A stretch of 64,000 nt of DNA from Zea mays (lineage: Eukaryota > Streptophyta > Magnoliopsida > Poales > Poaceae): positions 140,353,988-140,417,987 of the forward strand of contig NC_050105.1 of the NCBI RefSeq assembly GCF_902167145.1, in the 5' to 3' direction. A program made the translations under genes and the position numbers. The notes below the pieces were generated by a model. The model did no database searches. It was not told the origin of the DNA and saw only the letters and a program-made list of their open reading frames with translations. Every line of letters starts with the position of its first letter. Position 1 is the stretch's first letter. Below, one piece after another: positions 35,813 to 46,762 of the stretch.

Positions 35813-36394
35813 TGTTGGGCCTATGCTTCGTCGTCGAAGGTCTTACAGGAAGAAGCAGTCTTCGGCGGGAGCTGTTTGTATAAAATGGCCGAAGGTTCCT
35901 CTTTGTGAAGCTTCGGTATTGCAAACCGACTTAAAGATAGAATGACCTTTTAGTCCATAAAGGTCTGAGTCAATGTTGTAAGCTTTTATAAGGGGCATAC
36001 TTGTAATTCCTCACAGGCTGCGTCCTGTGCCTATAAATAGTGAACAGTATTCCATTACTGTTCACGCATTCGAGTTATTGCAATCGCATCTTCTGGAATC
36101 CAACCTTTTGCCAAGGCAAAGGTATTATTGTATTTAATGACTCAATATATTAAATAGATACAATGTAATTTGTCTATGATGTATTTATCCCTTTTATACC
36201 TTTTTATGTTATCTTATAATTTTTACTGAAATTTTATTACGAAGACTTAAGCTTCGTAATTATGCTCTTATCAGCCTTCGTCCAAGGCCCATTATCCTCA
36301 AGGTAATAATGTTTCATGGACGAAGGACATTGACATTTAACACTTTATGTTGCCTTGTTCTTAATTCAAAGCATTTGAGAACAAGTCCCCAACA
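35813..36394 (+). repeat. Gypsy-2 3' LTR
   Basis: Pairs with 17975-18557; TATA box CCTATAAATAG at 36031-36041. Followed by target duplication gcgcg. Confidence 0.93.
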
Positions 36395-36399
36395 GCGCG

Positions 36400-37002
36400 G
36401 TTGCCCAAAAGCTCTCCTTTCGACCCCCTTGGCTGGAGGCTAGCCTCCCCTTTTTATAGGATGGGAGGGGGTCGGCCAGCTGTGGCTTTCCTGAGAAGGA
36501 GTCATAAGGCAACGGTAAAACTAGTGTTTTTACCTCTGCTGGAGCCACACATACTTATGGGCCCGAGGCTGTCTGGTTGTCTCGTATTTACCGTAGCGGA
36601 TGACGTGGGGGCGGCGATGGTTCCAAGCGTCATCATATTGGCTACGTCAACCCCTGGCCTCCATAGCCTGAGCTCGACACAACTCGTCGTGTAGTGCCCT
36701 GCCGGAGGTCTGCGTACTCAGACTTTGTTCGATAGGTCATAAGTGCTTCGTAGGCCGAGGGGTGCGTGGGCCATTAATGTGTCACAGTTCGAGGGGCTCA
36801 TAAGTCAAGAGTGGGAAGCGGACCGACACCGCGCTATGGCTCGATGTCGGGTGTGGTTAAATGCGGTCGGCTATTTATGGCGAGTTAGTCGGTTGCCGGG
36901 CATGGGATCCACTCGAGTGGTTCCCTTTCGACACGCTCGGGCTCCCTCGTTAGGTTCCGCCACGCTCAAGCTCGGGCTCGGTGCCATGAGGTTCGACAGG
37001 GG
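36400..37002 (-). repeat. Fragment of an unrelated LTR, proximal part
   Basis: GC-rich sequence with a minus-strand TATA box (TCCTATAAAAAGG near 36453-36464) and no coding frame. It continues after the solo LTR at 38247-38474. Its left side is cut at the Gypsy-2 insertion site and no internal region of this element is found. Confidence 0.6.
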
Positions 37003-37007
37003 GCAGG

Positions 37008-38241
37008 TGAAAGTCACCTAGAGGGGGGGGGTGGATAGGCGGAATCTGAAATTTACAAACTTAAGCACACACTACAAGCCGGGGTTAGCGTTAGAATTAA
37101 AACCGAGTCCGAAAGAGAGGGAGAAAACAAATCACCCAAGAAATAAAGCGAGTGACACGGTGATTTGTTTTACTGAGGTTCGGTTCTTGCAAACCTACTC
37201 CCCGTTGAGGTGGTCACAAAGACCGGGTCTTTTTCAACCCTTTCCCTCTCTCAAACGGTCACCTAGACCGATTGAGCTTTCTCCTTAATCAAACGGGTCA
37301 CTTAGACCCCTCACAAGGACCACCACACACTTGGTGTCTCTTGCTTGATTACAAGTCACTTGAGAATAAGAATGGGAATAGAAGAAAGCATGATTGCAAA
37401 AGCCAAGCAACAAAAGCGACAAATAACACACTGATCACTCTCTCTCAAGTCGCTAATCACTAATGATCACTTGTCTCAATTGTGGAACTTGGAGAGATTG
37501 GAAGCTTTGATTGTGTCTTGGAATGGATTGCTAGCTCTTGTATTGAATATGAAAGGTTGGAATGCTTGAGTGAAATGAATGGAGGTGGTTGGGGTTGTAT
37601 TTATAGCCACCAACCACTTCCTAGCCGTTGCTCCAATTGTGCCAACCGCGGACGGTCCGCGCCCCTGGTCCGGACGGTCCGCCCCTGCACATCAACGGCT
37701 GAAAACGCAACGGTCAGCAGTAACGGCTATATCAACGGCTATTTTGCATTTCATGCGTCGTCAGATGTCAGATAAAGGCAGTCGCGGATGGTCCATTCAT
37801 GCAACCCGGACGGTCCGCGAGGACGCTATAATTCATTTTACCGAACCCGTCACCTTTGGGGTTTTCAGTTTTTCACTGATCGGACGGTCTCCGCCTGAGG
37901 CCGGACGGTCCGCGCGTGGTCTCGGACGGTGCTTGCTTTTCCTCCGGACGGTCCGTAGCGTAGACTTGGATTTTTGCATTGGTTCTGTCCGAGGCTCACC
38001 CTAGTGTCGCGGACGGTCCGCCGCAAGGGCCCGGACGGTCCGCGCTTAGGTGATTTTCCAAAAAACTTCTCCTGTCCGGAATAATCTACGGTATTCCGAA
38101 CAGTCGACTTTAGAATAGTTGTAGATGAACTTATGCACCTGTGAAATTATCAATTAGGCAAACTGGTTAGTCCACAAGGTTTGTGATGGTCGTCAAACAC
38201 CAAAATCTATTATAGAAAATGTTGAGACTATTTCCCTTTCA
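37008..38241 (-). mobile_element. Solo Sirevirus-type LTR (1,234 bp) with CGGACGGTCCGC motifs
   Basis: In minus orientation it starts TGAAAGGGAAATAGTC and ends AGGTGACTTTCA. Perfect target duplication gcagg at 37003-37007 and 38242-38246. No internal region, so it formed by LTR-LTR recombination. Upstream of its TATA box (GGCTATAAATAC, minus strand, about 37597-37608) are about nine copies of a CGGACGGTCCGC-type palindrome (about 37645-38045) in place of the CACCGGAC type of the other LTRs. Confidence 0.9.
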
Positions 38242-38246
38242 GCAGG

Positions 38247-38474
38247 TCCTTTCAAGGTTGACATATCTGTTTCTCCCAACTGACTAACGGGCCGCATCAG
38301 TCAGGGGCTCTTCTCTCGGCACTCTCTCTGCACTGGCCGGTCCTAGGGACTAGGGGACTAGGGGTCATTTCCTCGACAATCTCCCAACTGACTAGCGAGC
38401 CCTAGCGACCAGGGTTTCTTCCCAGTGTGATCCCTGACTTGCCGATCCTAGTGACCGGATGTCATCCCACGACA
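38247..38474 (-). repeat. Fragment of an unrelated LTR, distal part
   Basis: Continuation of 36400-37002. In minus orientation the end reads TGTCGTGGGATGACATCC, a plausible LTR 5' terminus. It contains repeated words built on CTAGTCAGTTGGGAGA and CTAGGGACTAGGG. Confidence 0.55.
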
Positions 38475-38867
38475 AATGTTATTACATTATATTTTATATA
38501 ATATTAACAATGAATTCCTGAAACTGGTCATGACAACCCTTTTTCTGTATTAATTAAAATACATTTATGGCGCTCTTTTTAGTATTGAATTATGACGCTC
38601 CCTTCGTATATATGGACCATATTAATGTATTGCTTTAATTAGAATAATTTATCAACTTCTTTATTTGCCAAATTTATCTATGATATATCTTTTTTTATCT
38701 CAAAATATGGTACTCCTACTATTGTTGGGCTTGTTCCGCTTGCTCTCAATCCATATGGAGTGGATGAGATTGAATGAGTTTAATTCCTAAACAAGTCAGA
38801 ATCTTTCATAATTTTTTACAATCTTATCCAATCCAAATGAGATAGGAATAACCGAATAATGTCTCAG
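38475..38867. other. AT-rich spacer
   Basis: No gene, RNA or element recognised; low-complexity AT-rich sequence. Confidence 0.6.
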
Positions 38868-39059
38868 GAGGTGTTTGAATGTATAGAGCTAATGGTTAGT
38901 TAGCTAAAAATTGTTAGTGGAACTAATAAATAGCTAGCTAAATATTACCTAGTAATTTATTAAAAATAGCTAATAGATAAGCTATTAGTTAAGGTGTTTA
39001 GATGTTTCTAGATAATTTTAATCATTAACTATTAGCTATAATGTATTCAAATACCCTTT
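38868..39059. mobile_element. MITE-like inverted repeat
   Basis: About 190 bp with inverted ends GGTGTTTGAATG...GCTAATGGTTA and TAACTATTAGCT...ATTCAAATACCC, rich in TAGCTAA words, no coding capacity. The target duplication is unclear. Confidence 0.65.
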
Positions 39060-39301
39060 AATAAATAATGACTTCAAACCTTATTGAGAGAGGGTATTTT
39101 ATTCATTCAGGGCTGGTTTGGTGATCAGAGATCACAAGAGAATCCATGAGGAGGAATCATCTTACTATTTAAAATTGAATAACCAGGGGATTTCTTCCAC
39201 ATGATTCCTGATCACGAAATCAGCACTCATATAGCTTGGAAATAGTGATGTGAAACATCCCACTGATTCCGATAAACCACTGGACGGCTGCCCACGACTA
39301 T

Positions 39302-39902
39302 GGCTGGATAACGAGCCAGCTCGGCTCGGCTCATCCGAGTTCGAGCTGGCTCGTTAAGCAAACAAGTCAGCTCGACTCGGCTCGTTAAGCTAACGAGCCA
39401 CAGAGTTAGCTCAGCTCGGCTTGTTTACGAGTTCGAGCTGGCTCGTTTAGCTCGCGAGCCAGAGCAAAAAAATAATATGTATATAATAATTAATTTCTAG
39501 TTAATTTTTTGAACTAATCTAACAATAGAAAATAGTAATTATACTCGTAATTTCACAAACCACGTCAATGTAACACCAAATTAGCATAACTCGTCACTCG
39601 TCAATTGACAATTCACATATATGTTTATCAGTTTAACCCACAATTATATTTGCATAGATCAATTTAACATATGAACATAGTTTATTAATCATTAGTTTAA
39701 CTCATAGGACATATACACCTCATATACATATAAGTATATGACATATTCATCAATTATTTCGTAAATGATATGCATATAGTTTCGTTTTGCTGAAATATGG
39801 TAGCTCGTTTAGCTCACGAGCTGGCTCGTTAACGAACCAAGCTAGGATATCAGCTTAGCTCGTAAAAAAAATTAAACGAGCAGATTCAAGTCGAGTCGAG
39901 CT
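39302..39902. repeat. AGCTCG-rich repeat element
   Basis: Two GC-rich flanks (about 39302-39470 and 39800-39902) full of AGCTCGGCTCG, GAGCTGGCTCG and ACGAGC words, in opposite orientations, enclose about 330 bp of AT-rich DNA without a gene. The layout suggests a non-autonomous DNA transposon; class not determined. Confidence 0.5.
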
Positions 39903-40051
39903 AACCATGAATCGAACGGTCCAACGGACCCCGATCATTTGGTCCAGCCCTACCCACGACACGGGCGCAACGACTCAAGTCTGGCCGATTCGCGTCGTCG
40001 CCTTTTCCCGGCTCCCCAAGGCGACGTGGACGACCGCGTCGGGCGTCGGCG

Positions 40052-40317
40052 TGTGACGACCACGGAGATATAGAGAGTTGTATTGTATTCTTCATCTATG
40101 TTGGGCTTTGGTTAGCTAGGTCATTAGCAGTAATCTCGTGTATTTGGGCCTAGGTTTAGCCGGCCCAACGTTTTGGTATAAAGAGTCTGTAATAGAGAGG
40201 ATTTGAACAGAAAATACAGAAAGAGAAAACAGTTGAAACCTCCATACCTGAGTATTGTCAGGTCGGTGGATGTGGCTCACGCCTCGGTGACTTCAGCCGG
40301 CGGCCAGGGGCGTTACA
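40052..40317 (+). repeat. Chromovirus-1 5' LTR
   Basis: TGTGACGACC...GCGTTACA; TATA box TTTTGGTATAAAGAG at 40171-40185. Confidence 0.92.
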
Positions 40318-40456
40318 ATGGTATCAGATTCGGCGATTCTCGGCGAGCGAAGATCGGTGCACGACGGCGCCAGTCATCAAACCGTCGGCGCAAACCCGTT
40401 TCATCCTGGAAGCGATGGCGAATCGAGAGAAGGAAGGACTGGATTGATGGGAAGCG

Positions 40457-41460
40457 ATGATGATGAAGGTCGATCATTTGATGGAGGTGCAGGAACGTCT
40501 GGTCATGCAGACGGAGTTGTCGGCGACCATGGCGAAGAGGGCGATGGAGGAGCGGGTTCGTCTCGCGCAGCAGCTCGAGCAGGTCGAGAAGGAGGTGGCC
40601 GGGTTTCGTCTAGAACAACAGGCGCGGGAGATGGAACACGACAGTCATGGGCAGAACCGCAAGGATGATGCTCAACAGGAGGCGGAGCCAAGTCACAGGT
40701 TTCGTGACCAGTTCTATCAGCGTTCCAGGGAGGAGACAAACCAGAGATCCGAGGAGAGGCAGTTTCAGCAGGTTCCTCTGCCGAGGATGGGATTTCTGAG
40801 GTTCAAAGGTGGGGAACCCAAGATTTGGCTCAAGAAATGTGTGGATTACTTCCATCTCTACCATGTTTCTGAAACAGTATGGGTCATGTCTGCATCACTG
40901 CATATGGAGGAAAACGTAGAGCGATGGTTTCAGGTGTATACACTTCGGAATGGATTGAGTTCCTAGGAAGAATTTGCACAGGCGGTGTTGCAGAAATTTG
41001 GGACGGGAGATTATTTTCAGGCCATGGATAATCTGTTGGAGTTGCGTCAGAAAGGGACAGTGGATGAATACCTAAAGGAGTTCGAGGTGATTAGGTATGC
41101 GACAGCTATCCACAACCCACAGTTGGACGAGACCATGTTCGTCGCACATTTCATCAAGGGTTTGAAGCAAGAATTACAAGGGCACATGCAGTCTCATGTT
41201 CCAGCTACGGTGGATAGAGCAGCGTTTCTAGCGCGGATTCAACAAAATGTTTTGGAAAAGCAAAGACAGAAGTATCTAAAGTTTGGAGGGCATGGTAAGA
41301 TCAATAACTCTGCTGTTCGGCAAGAAAATAAGGCAGTTCTAGCGAGTCAAGACCTGTCCAAGGAGAAACTGGTCAGAGAGTACCGAAGACAGAACGGGTT
41401 GTGTTTTACTTGCGAGGACAAGTTCGAGCCAGGGCATCAAAACAAATGTCCTAAGAAGGT
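40457..41460 (+). pseudogene. Chromovirus-1 gag
   Basis: The ATG at 40457 opens a coiled-coil N-terminus (MEERVRLAQQLEQVEKEVAGF), then the retrotransposon gag domain (FKGGEPKIWLKKCVDYF, MEENVERWFQ). A TAG at 40964-40966 interrupts the frame, which continues with the second half of gag (FGTGDYFQAMDNLLELRQ, FVAHFIKGLKQEL). A knuckle of the chromovirus type, CFTCEDKFEPGHQNKC, ends it near 41450. A single nonsense codon breaks it. Confidence 0.88.
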
Positions 41461-44400
41461 ACAAATGCAGTTGAATGTTCTGTCAACTGATGAACTGAAG
41501 ATGACTTTGACAGACGAAGTGCTGGACAGATTGGAGCAGGAGGAGCTGGTAGGAGAGGAGTGTTTCAAGTTGTCGTTGCATGCAATCAGTGGCACTACGG
41601 CTGAATATTGTATGGGGGTTAGGGCACTGTTGCAGAACCAAGTGTTACTGATACTAGTGGACTCAGGAAGTTCGACTAGTTTCATTAGCTAGACTATGGT
41701 GGATCGAGTAGGATTACCCACACAACAGTGTTCATTGGCGAAGGTTAAAGTGGCAAATGGGGAGATCTTGAAAAGTGTTAGTGGTAAAATCGATGGAATG
41801 GTGGGCTAATGGACACACCTATAGAAATGACATGAGGGTGCTGGAGTTAGGAGCTTATGATGCAATATTGGGATATGATTGGTTAAGAAGACATAGTCCT
41901 ATGCAATGTGATTGGGAAGGGAAGATCATAAGCTTTGAGGATAATGGGGAGGAGGTTCAGTTGATGGGAACTGTTGGTCAGCAGGAAGAGGTGATGGGAA
42001 TTTCTACGGTGCAATTGGAGAAGATGATAAAGGGTAATGATATTTGGGCTTTTGTAGTATTGGAGACAGTCACAGAAGTGGAACAGTTCAATGAAGGAGA
42101 ATTACATTTTTTACTGGAGGAATATAAAGATGTGTTTGATGCTCCAACATCTTTGCCTCCATCAAGACCATTCGATCATCATATTCCACTACTCCCAGAT
42201 GCTATACCGGTGAACTCCAAGCCCTATCGATATTCACCATTCCACAAAACTGAAATAGAGAAGCAAGTCTCTGAGCTTTTGAAAAGTGGACTTATAATTC
42301 CCAATGTCAGTCCATTTGCTTCACCAGTATTGTTGGTGCAAAAGAAAGATGGGTCATGGCGATTTTGTGTGGACTACAGAAAATTGAACAATATGACCAT
42401 AAAAAACAGATTTTCGATGCCGGTGGTAGAGGAGATTTTGGATGAACTAGTAGGGACTCAATACTTCTCTAGCATGGACATGACAGTGGGATATCATCAA
42501 GTAAGAATGGGGGAAGGTGAAGAGTATAAGACTGCGTTTAAAACTCATCAAGGACATTATCAATTTAGGGTAATGCCTTTTGGTCTCACAAATGCTCCTG
42601 CAACTTTTCAGTGTGCAATGAACTTGGTGTTGGCACCTTTCCTTCACAAATTTGTGATGGTTTTCCTGGACGATATATTGGTGTATAGTCCCAGTTGGCA
42701 AAAACACTTGGAACATCTCAAACTGGTGTTCGAAACCTTGAGAGAGCAGCAATTCTATCTCAAAAGGAAGAAGTGTGTTTTTGGGAGAAAGGAGTTGACA
42801 TATATGGGACATATAATATCAGCAACAGGGGTATCTACAGACCCAATGAAAACAGCAACCATGAAGGAATGGCAACAGCCTACAAATGTGACTGAACTTC
42901 GTGGTTTCTTGGGGTTAACAGGTTACTACAGGAGGTTTGTCAAAAATTATGGACTTATTGCGAGACTGATAGTCGCCTAGAGGGGGGGTGAATAGGGCGA
43001 ATCTGAAATTTACAAACTTAATCACAACTACAAGCCGGGTTAGCGTTAGAAATATAAACGAGTCCGAGAGAGAGGGCGCAAAACAAATCATGAGCGAATA
43101 AAGAGCGAGACACGATGATTTGTTTTACCGAGGTTCGGTTCTTGCAAACCTACTCCCCGTTGAGGTGGTCACAAAGACCGGGTCTCTTTCAACCCTTTCC
43201 CTCTCTCAAACGGTCCCTCGGACCGAGTGTGCTTCTCTTCTCAATCAAACGGGAACCAAACTTACCCGCAAGGACCACCACACAATTGGTGCTCTTGCCT
43301 TGGTTACAATTGAGTTGTTCGCAAGAAAGAATGAGAAAGAAGGAAGCAATCCAAGCGCAAGAGCTCAAAAGAACACAACAAATCTCTCTCACTAATCACT
43401 AAAGTTTTGTGTGGAATTGGGAGAGGATTTGATCTATTTGGTGTGTCTAGTATTGAATGCTATAGCTCTTGTAAGGTGTAGAAGTGTGAAAACTTGGATG
43501 CTATTGAATGTGGGGTGGTTGGGGTATTTATAGCCCCAACCACCAAAAGATGGCCGTTGGAAGGCTGCAGTCGCATGGCGCACCGGACATCCGGTGCGCC
43601 ACCGGACACTGTCCGGTGCGCCAACCACGTCAGCAGACCGTTGGGGTTCGACCGTTGGGGCTCTATCTTGTGGGCCCGCCTGGCTGTCCGGTGGTGCACC
43701 GGACAAGTCCTGTAGACTGTCCGGTGTGCCACCCGCGCGTGCTCTGCTTCTCTGCACGCGCAGGCGCGCATTTAATGCGTTGCAGTCGACCGTTGCGCGC
43801 GAAGTAGTTGTTGCTCCGCTGTCACACCGGACAGTCCGGTGAATTTTAGCGGAGCGGATTCCCGAAGCCGGCGAGTTCAGAGTCGCTCTCCCTTGGGGCA
43901 CCGGACACTGTCCGGTGGTGCACCGGACAGTCCGGTGAATTATAGCGAAGCGCCTCTGAGAATTCCCAAAGGTGAGAAGTTCAGCTTGGAGTCCCCTGGT
44001 GCACCGGACACTGTCCGGTGGCACACCGGACAGTCCGGTGTGCCAGACCAGGGTGCCTTTCGGGTTGCTTTTTGCTCTCTTGTTTGAACCCTTTTCTTGG
44101 TCTTTTTATTGGCTTATTGTGAACCTTTGGCACCTGTAGATCTTATAGACTAGAGCAAACTAGTTAGTCCAATTATTTGTGTTAGACAATTCAACCACCA
44201 AAATCAATTAGGAAATAGGTGTAAGCCTAATTCCCTTTCAGAGACCTTTGACAAATTTGCTTAAAAAGGGAGAATTTCATTGGAACAAGGAAGCTACTAC
44301 AACTTTTCATGCACTGAAGACAGCCATGAGCACTACTCCGGTGTTGGCATTACCAGATTTCAGTCTACCATTTGTTGTGGAAACTGATGCATGTGATGAG

Positions 44401-46221
44401 GAATTAGGAGCAGTTTTGATGCAACAAGGGAGGCCCATAGCATTTCTGAGTAAAGCTCTAGGGATAAAGAACAAACAGCTATCTATCTATGAGAAGGAAT
44501 TTCTTGCTCTCATAATGGCTGTGGACAAATGGAGACCATATTTGCAAAGAACTGAGTTCGAGATTAGGACTGATCACAAGGCTCTCAGTTTTTTGGGGGA
44601 TCAAGAGTTACATTCTGAGTTGCAGAGGAAAGCAATGACCAAGTTGATGGGTCTGCAATTTAGAGTGGTCTATAAGCAGGGCAAGGACAACGTAGTGGCT
44701 GATGCGTTGTCTAGAATGGCTCATGTGATGGCCATGACTTCGGTTGGTGAAGTACAACCGATGTGGATTCAAGAAGTGTTGAACTCGTACACTACAGACA
44801 ACGAGGCACAAGAATGGTTAGCCAAGTTAAGCATTCAAAGTCCAGACGAAATGGGATATCGGTTGCAGCGGGGATTGATTAGGAAGGGCAATCTGATATG
44901 GGTGGGCAACAATACAACGCTTAGAACGAAGATAGTGGCAGCTATGCATGATAGTGTGTTGGGGGGTCACTCAGGCATACATGCTACTTATCATCGACTG
45001 AAGAAATTGTTCATTTGGAAAGGTATGAAGATGGATGTGCAGTCTTACATTTAGCAGTGCATCATCTGTCAGAAAGCTAAATGTGAAAGACTTCATCCAA
45101 CCGGTTTATTACAGCCTCTACCAGTACCTCAGGGTGCCTGGCAAGATCTTACTATGGACTTCATCGAGAAACTACCCAAGTCAAAAGGTTATGACACAAT
45201 CATGGTGGTGGTTGATCGTTTCTCGAAGTATGCACACTTTATGCCTTTGAAACATCCTTTCTCGGCTCCATCTGTTGCTCAAATATTTTTGGATCAGGTG
45301 GTGAAACTGCATGGCCTTCCCAAGTCTATTGTGAGTGACAGGGACAAAATCTTCACTAGTTCTTTTTGGACTCAACTCTTCAAGTTGATGGGTACTCAAC
45401 TCAATCTGAGTACAACTTATCACCCACAGACGGATGGGCAAAGTGAAAGAGTAAATCAGTGCGTGGAAATGTATTTGCGATGTGCTGTTCACACTCAACC
45501 TCACAGGTGGAAAGCTTGGTTATCACTTGCGGAGTTTTGGTACAACACATCATATCATTCAGTTTTGGGCTATTATCCTTTCAAGGTTCTTTATGGATAT
45601 GATCCACCATTTGCTGTTGCACCGATGGTTCCAGTTGGGACTGATGAGGATGTATCAGCTCTATTAGCTGATAGAGCAAGGTTTACTGAGTTGTTGAAGG
45701 GAAAGTTGGCTGAGGCTCGTAACCGCATGAAATTGTATGCTGACAAGCTTTGGACTGAACGACAGTTTCAAGTTGGGGAAATGGTTCTACTGAAGCTACA
45801 ACCGTATGCTCAGCATTCTGTGGTAAACAGATCATGTCCCAAGTTGGCTTTCAAGTTTTATGGTCCTTATAAGGTGCTTGAACAAATTGGGGAAGTGGCT
45901 TATAGATTGGAACTGCCAGCCGAAGCGCAAGTGCACCCTGTGTTTCACATTTCTCAGCTCAAAGCTTTCACTCCCAACAATGTGCCTGTCTTCTCCACCT
46001 TGCCCAGAGATGAGGATTTGAGTAAACAAGGTGTGGTTCCTTTGGAGATTTTAGACCGCAGATTGGTCAAAAAGGGAAACAAGACAGTGTCTCAAGTGCT
46101 TATTCGATTGAGCAACATTCCTCAGGAATCGACCACATGGGAGGATTACTATGTGCTCCGTCAGAAGTTTTCGGATGCAGGTGCTTGGGACAAGCAGGTT
46201 CTGTGGAGGGGGCAAATGTGA
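41461..46221 (+). pseudogene. Chromovirus-1 pol with C-terminal chromodomain, interrupted by a solo LTR
   Basis: Protease LILVDSGSSTSFIS near 41650 ends at a TAG (41690-41692), and a one-base shift follows near 41770. RT is intact to the solo LTR: RFCVDYRKLNNMTIKN, MDMTVGYHQVRM, VFLDDILVYS. After 44245 the frame resumes with RNase H (ETDACDEELGAVL, RTDHKALSFL) and the integrase zinc region, broken by a TAG at 45052-45054 inside the His-His-Cys-Cys finger. Integrase core: TMDFIEKLPKS, VSDRDKIFTSSFW, HPQTDGQSERVNQ. The chromodomain at the end (ILDRRLVKKGNKTVSQVLIR, ESTTWEDYYVLRQKF) would read histone marks to guide integration. Inactive. Confidence 0.9.
42967..44240 (-). mobile_element. Solo Sirevirus-type LTR (1,274 bp) inside Chromovirus-1
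   Basis: In minus orientation starts TGAAAGGGAATTAGGC and ends GCGACTATCA; target duplication gagac at 42962-42966 and 44241-44245. Its U3 closely resembles the Sirevirus-A LTR, so it belongs to the same or a sister family. It carries about ten CACCGGAC...GTCCGGTG palindromes between 43580 and 44042 and a minus-strand TATA box (GGCTATAAATACC near 43527-43539). Confidence 0.93.
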
Positions 46222-46482
46222 CGACCACGGAGATATAGAGAGTTGTATTGTATTCTTCATCTGTGTTGGGCTTTTGTTAGCTAAGTCATTAGCAGTAATC
46301 TCGTGTATTTGGGCCTAGGTTTAGTCAGTCCAACGTTTTGGTATAAAGAGTCTGTAATAGAGAGGATTTGAACAGAAAATATAGAAAGAGAAAACAGTTG
46401 AAACCTCCATACCTGAGTATTGACGGGTCGGTGGATGTGGCTCACGCCTCGGCGACTTCAGCCGGCGGCCAGGGGCGTTAGA
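46217..46482 (+). repeat. Chromovirus-1 3' LTR
   Basis: Pairs with 40052-40317; its last dinucleotide is GA rather than CA. Contains a TATA box (46341-46347) facing SYP81. Confidence 0.9.
46341..46347 (+). promoter_or_regulatory. LTR TATA box facing SYP81
   Basis: GTATAAA in the 3' LTR, about 420 bp upstream of the SYP81 start codon and in the same direction; a possible alternative promoter (inference). Confidence 0.45.
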
Positions 46483-46762
46483 CGGCGGCACTGTACGTGG
46501 TCCGCAGCTGAGCAATTGGCAGATGTAGTGATAAGCTGATCCGTCGTCTCCCGTCTTCCCGACCCGGGTCCCGCCTCGCCCGTCGCCGCCAGATCCGACG
46601 CGCTGGATCGCCAGCGGCCTGCTGCTGTCGATCCGACGTGCGGCAGTCTGCTCTTCCTGCCGTTTCCCTGCGCTTGGGGTCCATAATAGCACGCATCTGG
46701 CCGGCTCAAGAGCATAGTGGATCTGACCGGAGGAGGCCGCTGCTGCTGCTTCTCCCTCACCG
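46483..46762 (+). promoter_or_regulatory. SYP81 proximal promoter / 5' leader
   Basis: GC-rich 280 bp between the retrotransposon and the ATG. No clear TATA box is seen. The distal promoter was separated by the Chromovirus-1 insertion; its continuation is the GC-rich sequence at about 39945-40051. Confidence 0.55.

Larger units (their letters stand above)
17975..36394 (+). mobile_element. Gypsy-2: Tat-type Gypsy element lacking gag, with antisense gene; split by Sirevirus-C
   Basis: Two LTRs (583 and 582 bp, TGTTGGGCC...CCCAACA) are flanked by the 5-bp target duplication gcgcg (17970-17974 and 36395-36399). They differ by three substitutions and one T-run change, about 0.5%, so the insertion is recent. 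Removing Sirevirus-C leaves about 9.5 kb. Order: LTR, primer-binding site (TTGGCGCCCACC at 18558), pol in one long frame, an 80-bp tandem repeat, an antisense gene, a polypurine tract (GAAAGGGGC, about 35799-35808), LTR. The gag domain is missing. The antisense gene between pol and the LTR is a known feature of Tat-lineage elements such as Grande. Resemblance to the maize Cinful family is suspected from LTR size and pol type, not proven. Confidence 0.93.
40052..46482 (+). mobile_element. Chromovirus-1: Gypsy element with chromodomain, inserted upstream of SYP81
   Basis: Short 266-bp LTRs (40052-40317, 46217-46482) with target duplication cggcg (40047-40051, 46483-46487). The primer-binding site ATGGTATCAGA (40318-40328) matches initiator tRNA-Met and the polypurine tract GGAGGGGGCAAA ends at 46216. 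The order gag, protease, RT, RNase H, integrase, chromodomain defines a chromovirus; the small LTR suggests the Reina-like clade (inference). The LTRs differ at about 11 of 266 sites (about 4%), so the insertion is one to two million years old at the usual rate. Three TAG codons, one frameshift and a solo LTR insertion inactivate it. Confidence 0.93.

Noticed and set aside
35475..35945. 156-codon plus-strand frame across the end of Gypsy-2 and its LTR
   Set aside because: Spans the polypurine tract and LTR boundary; upstream of no promoter and without domain text.
37482..38004. Overlapping open frames in the solo LTR
   Set aside because: Non-coding LTR sequence; no motifs, and no counterpart in the other LTRs.
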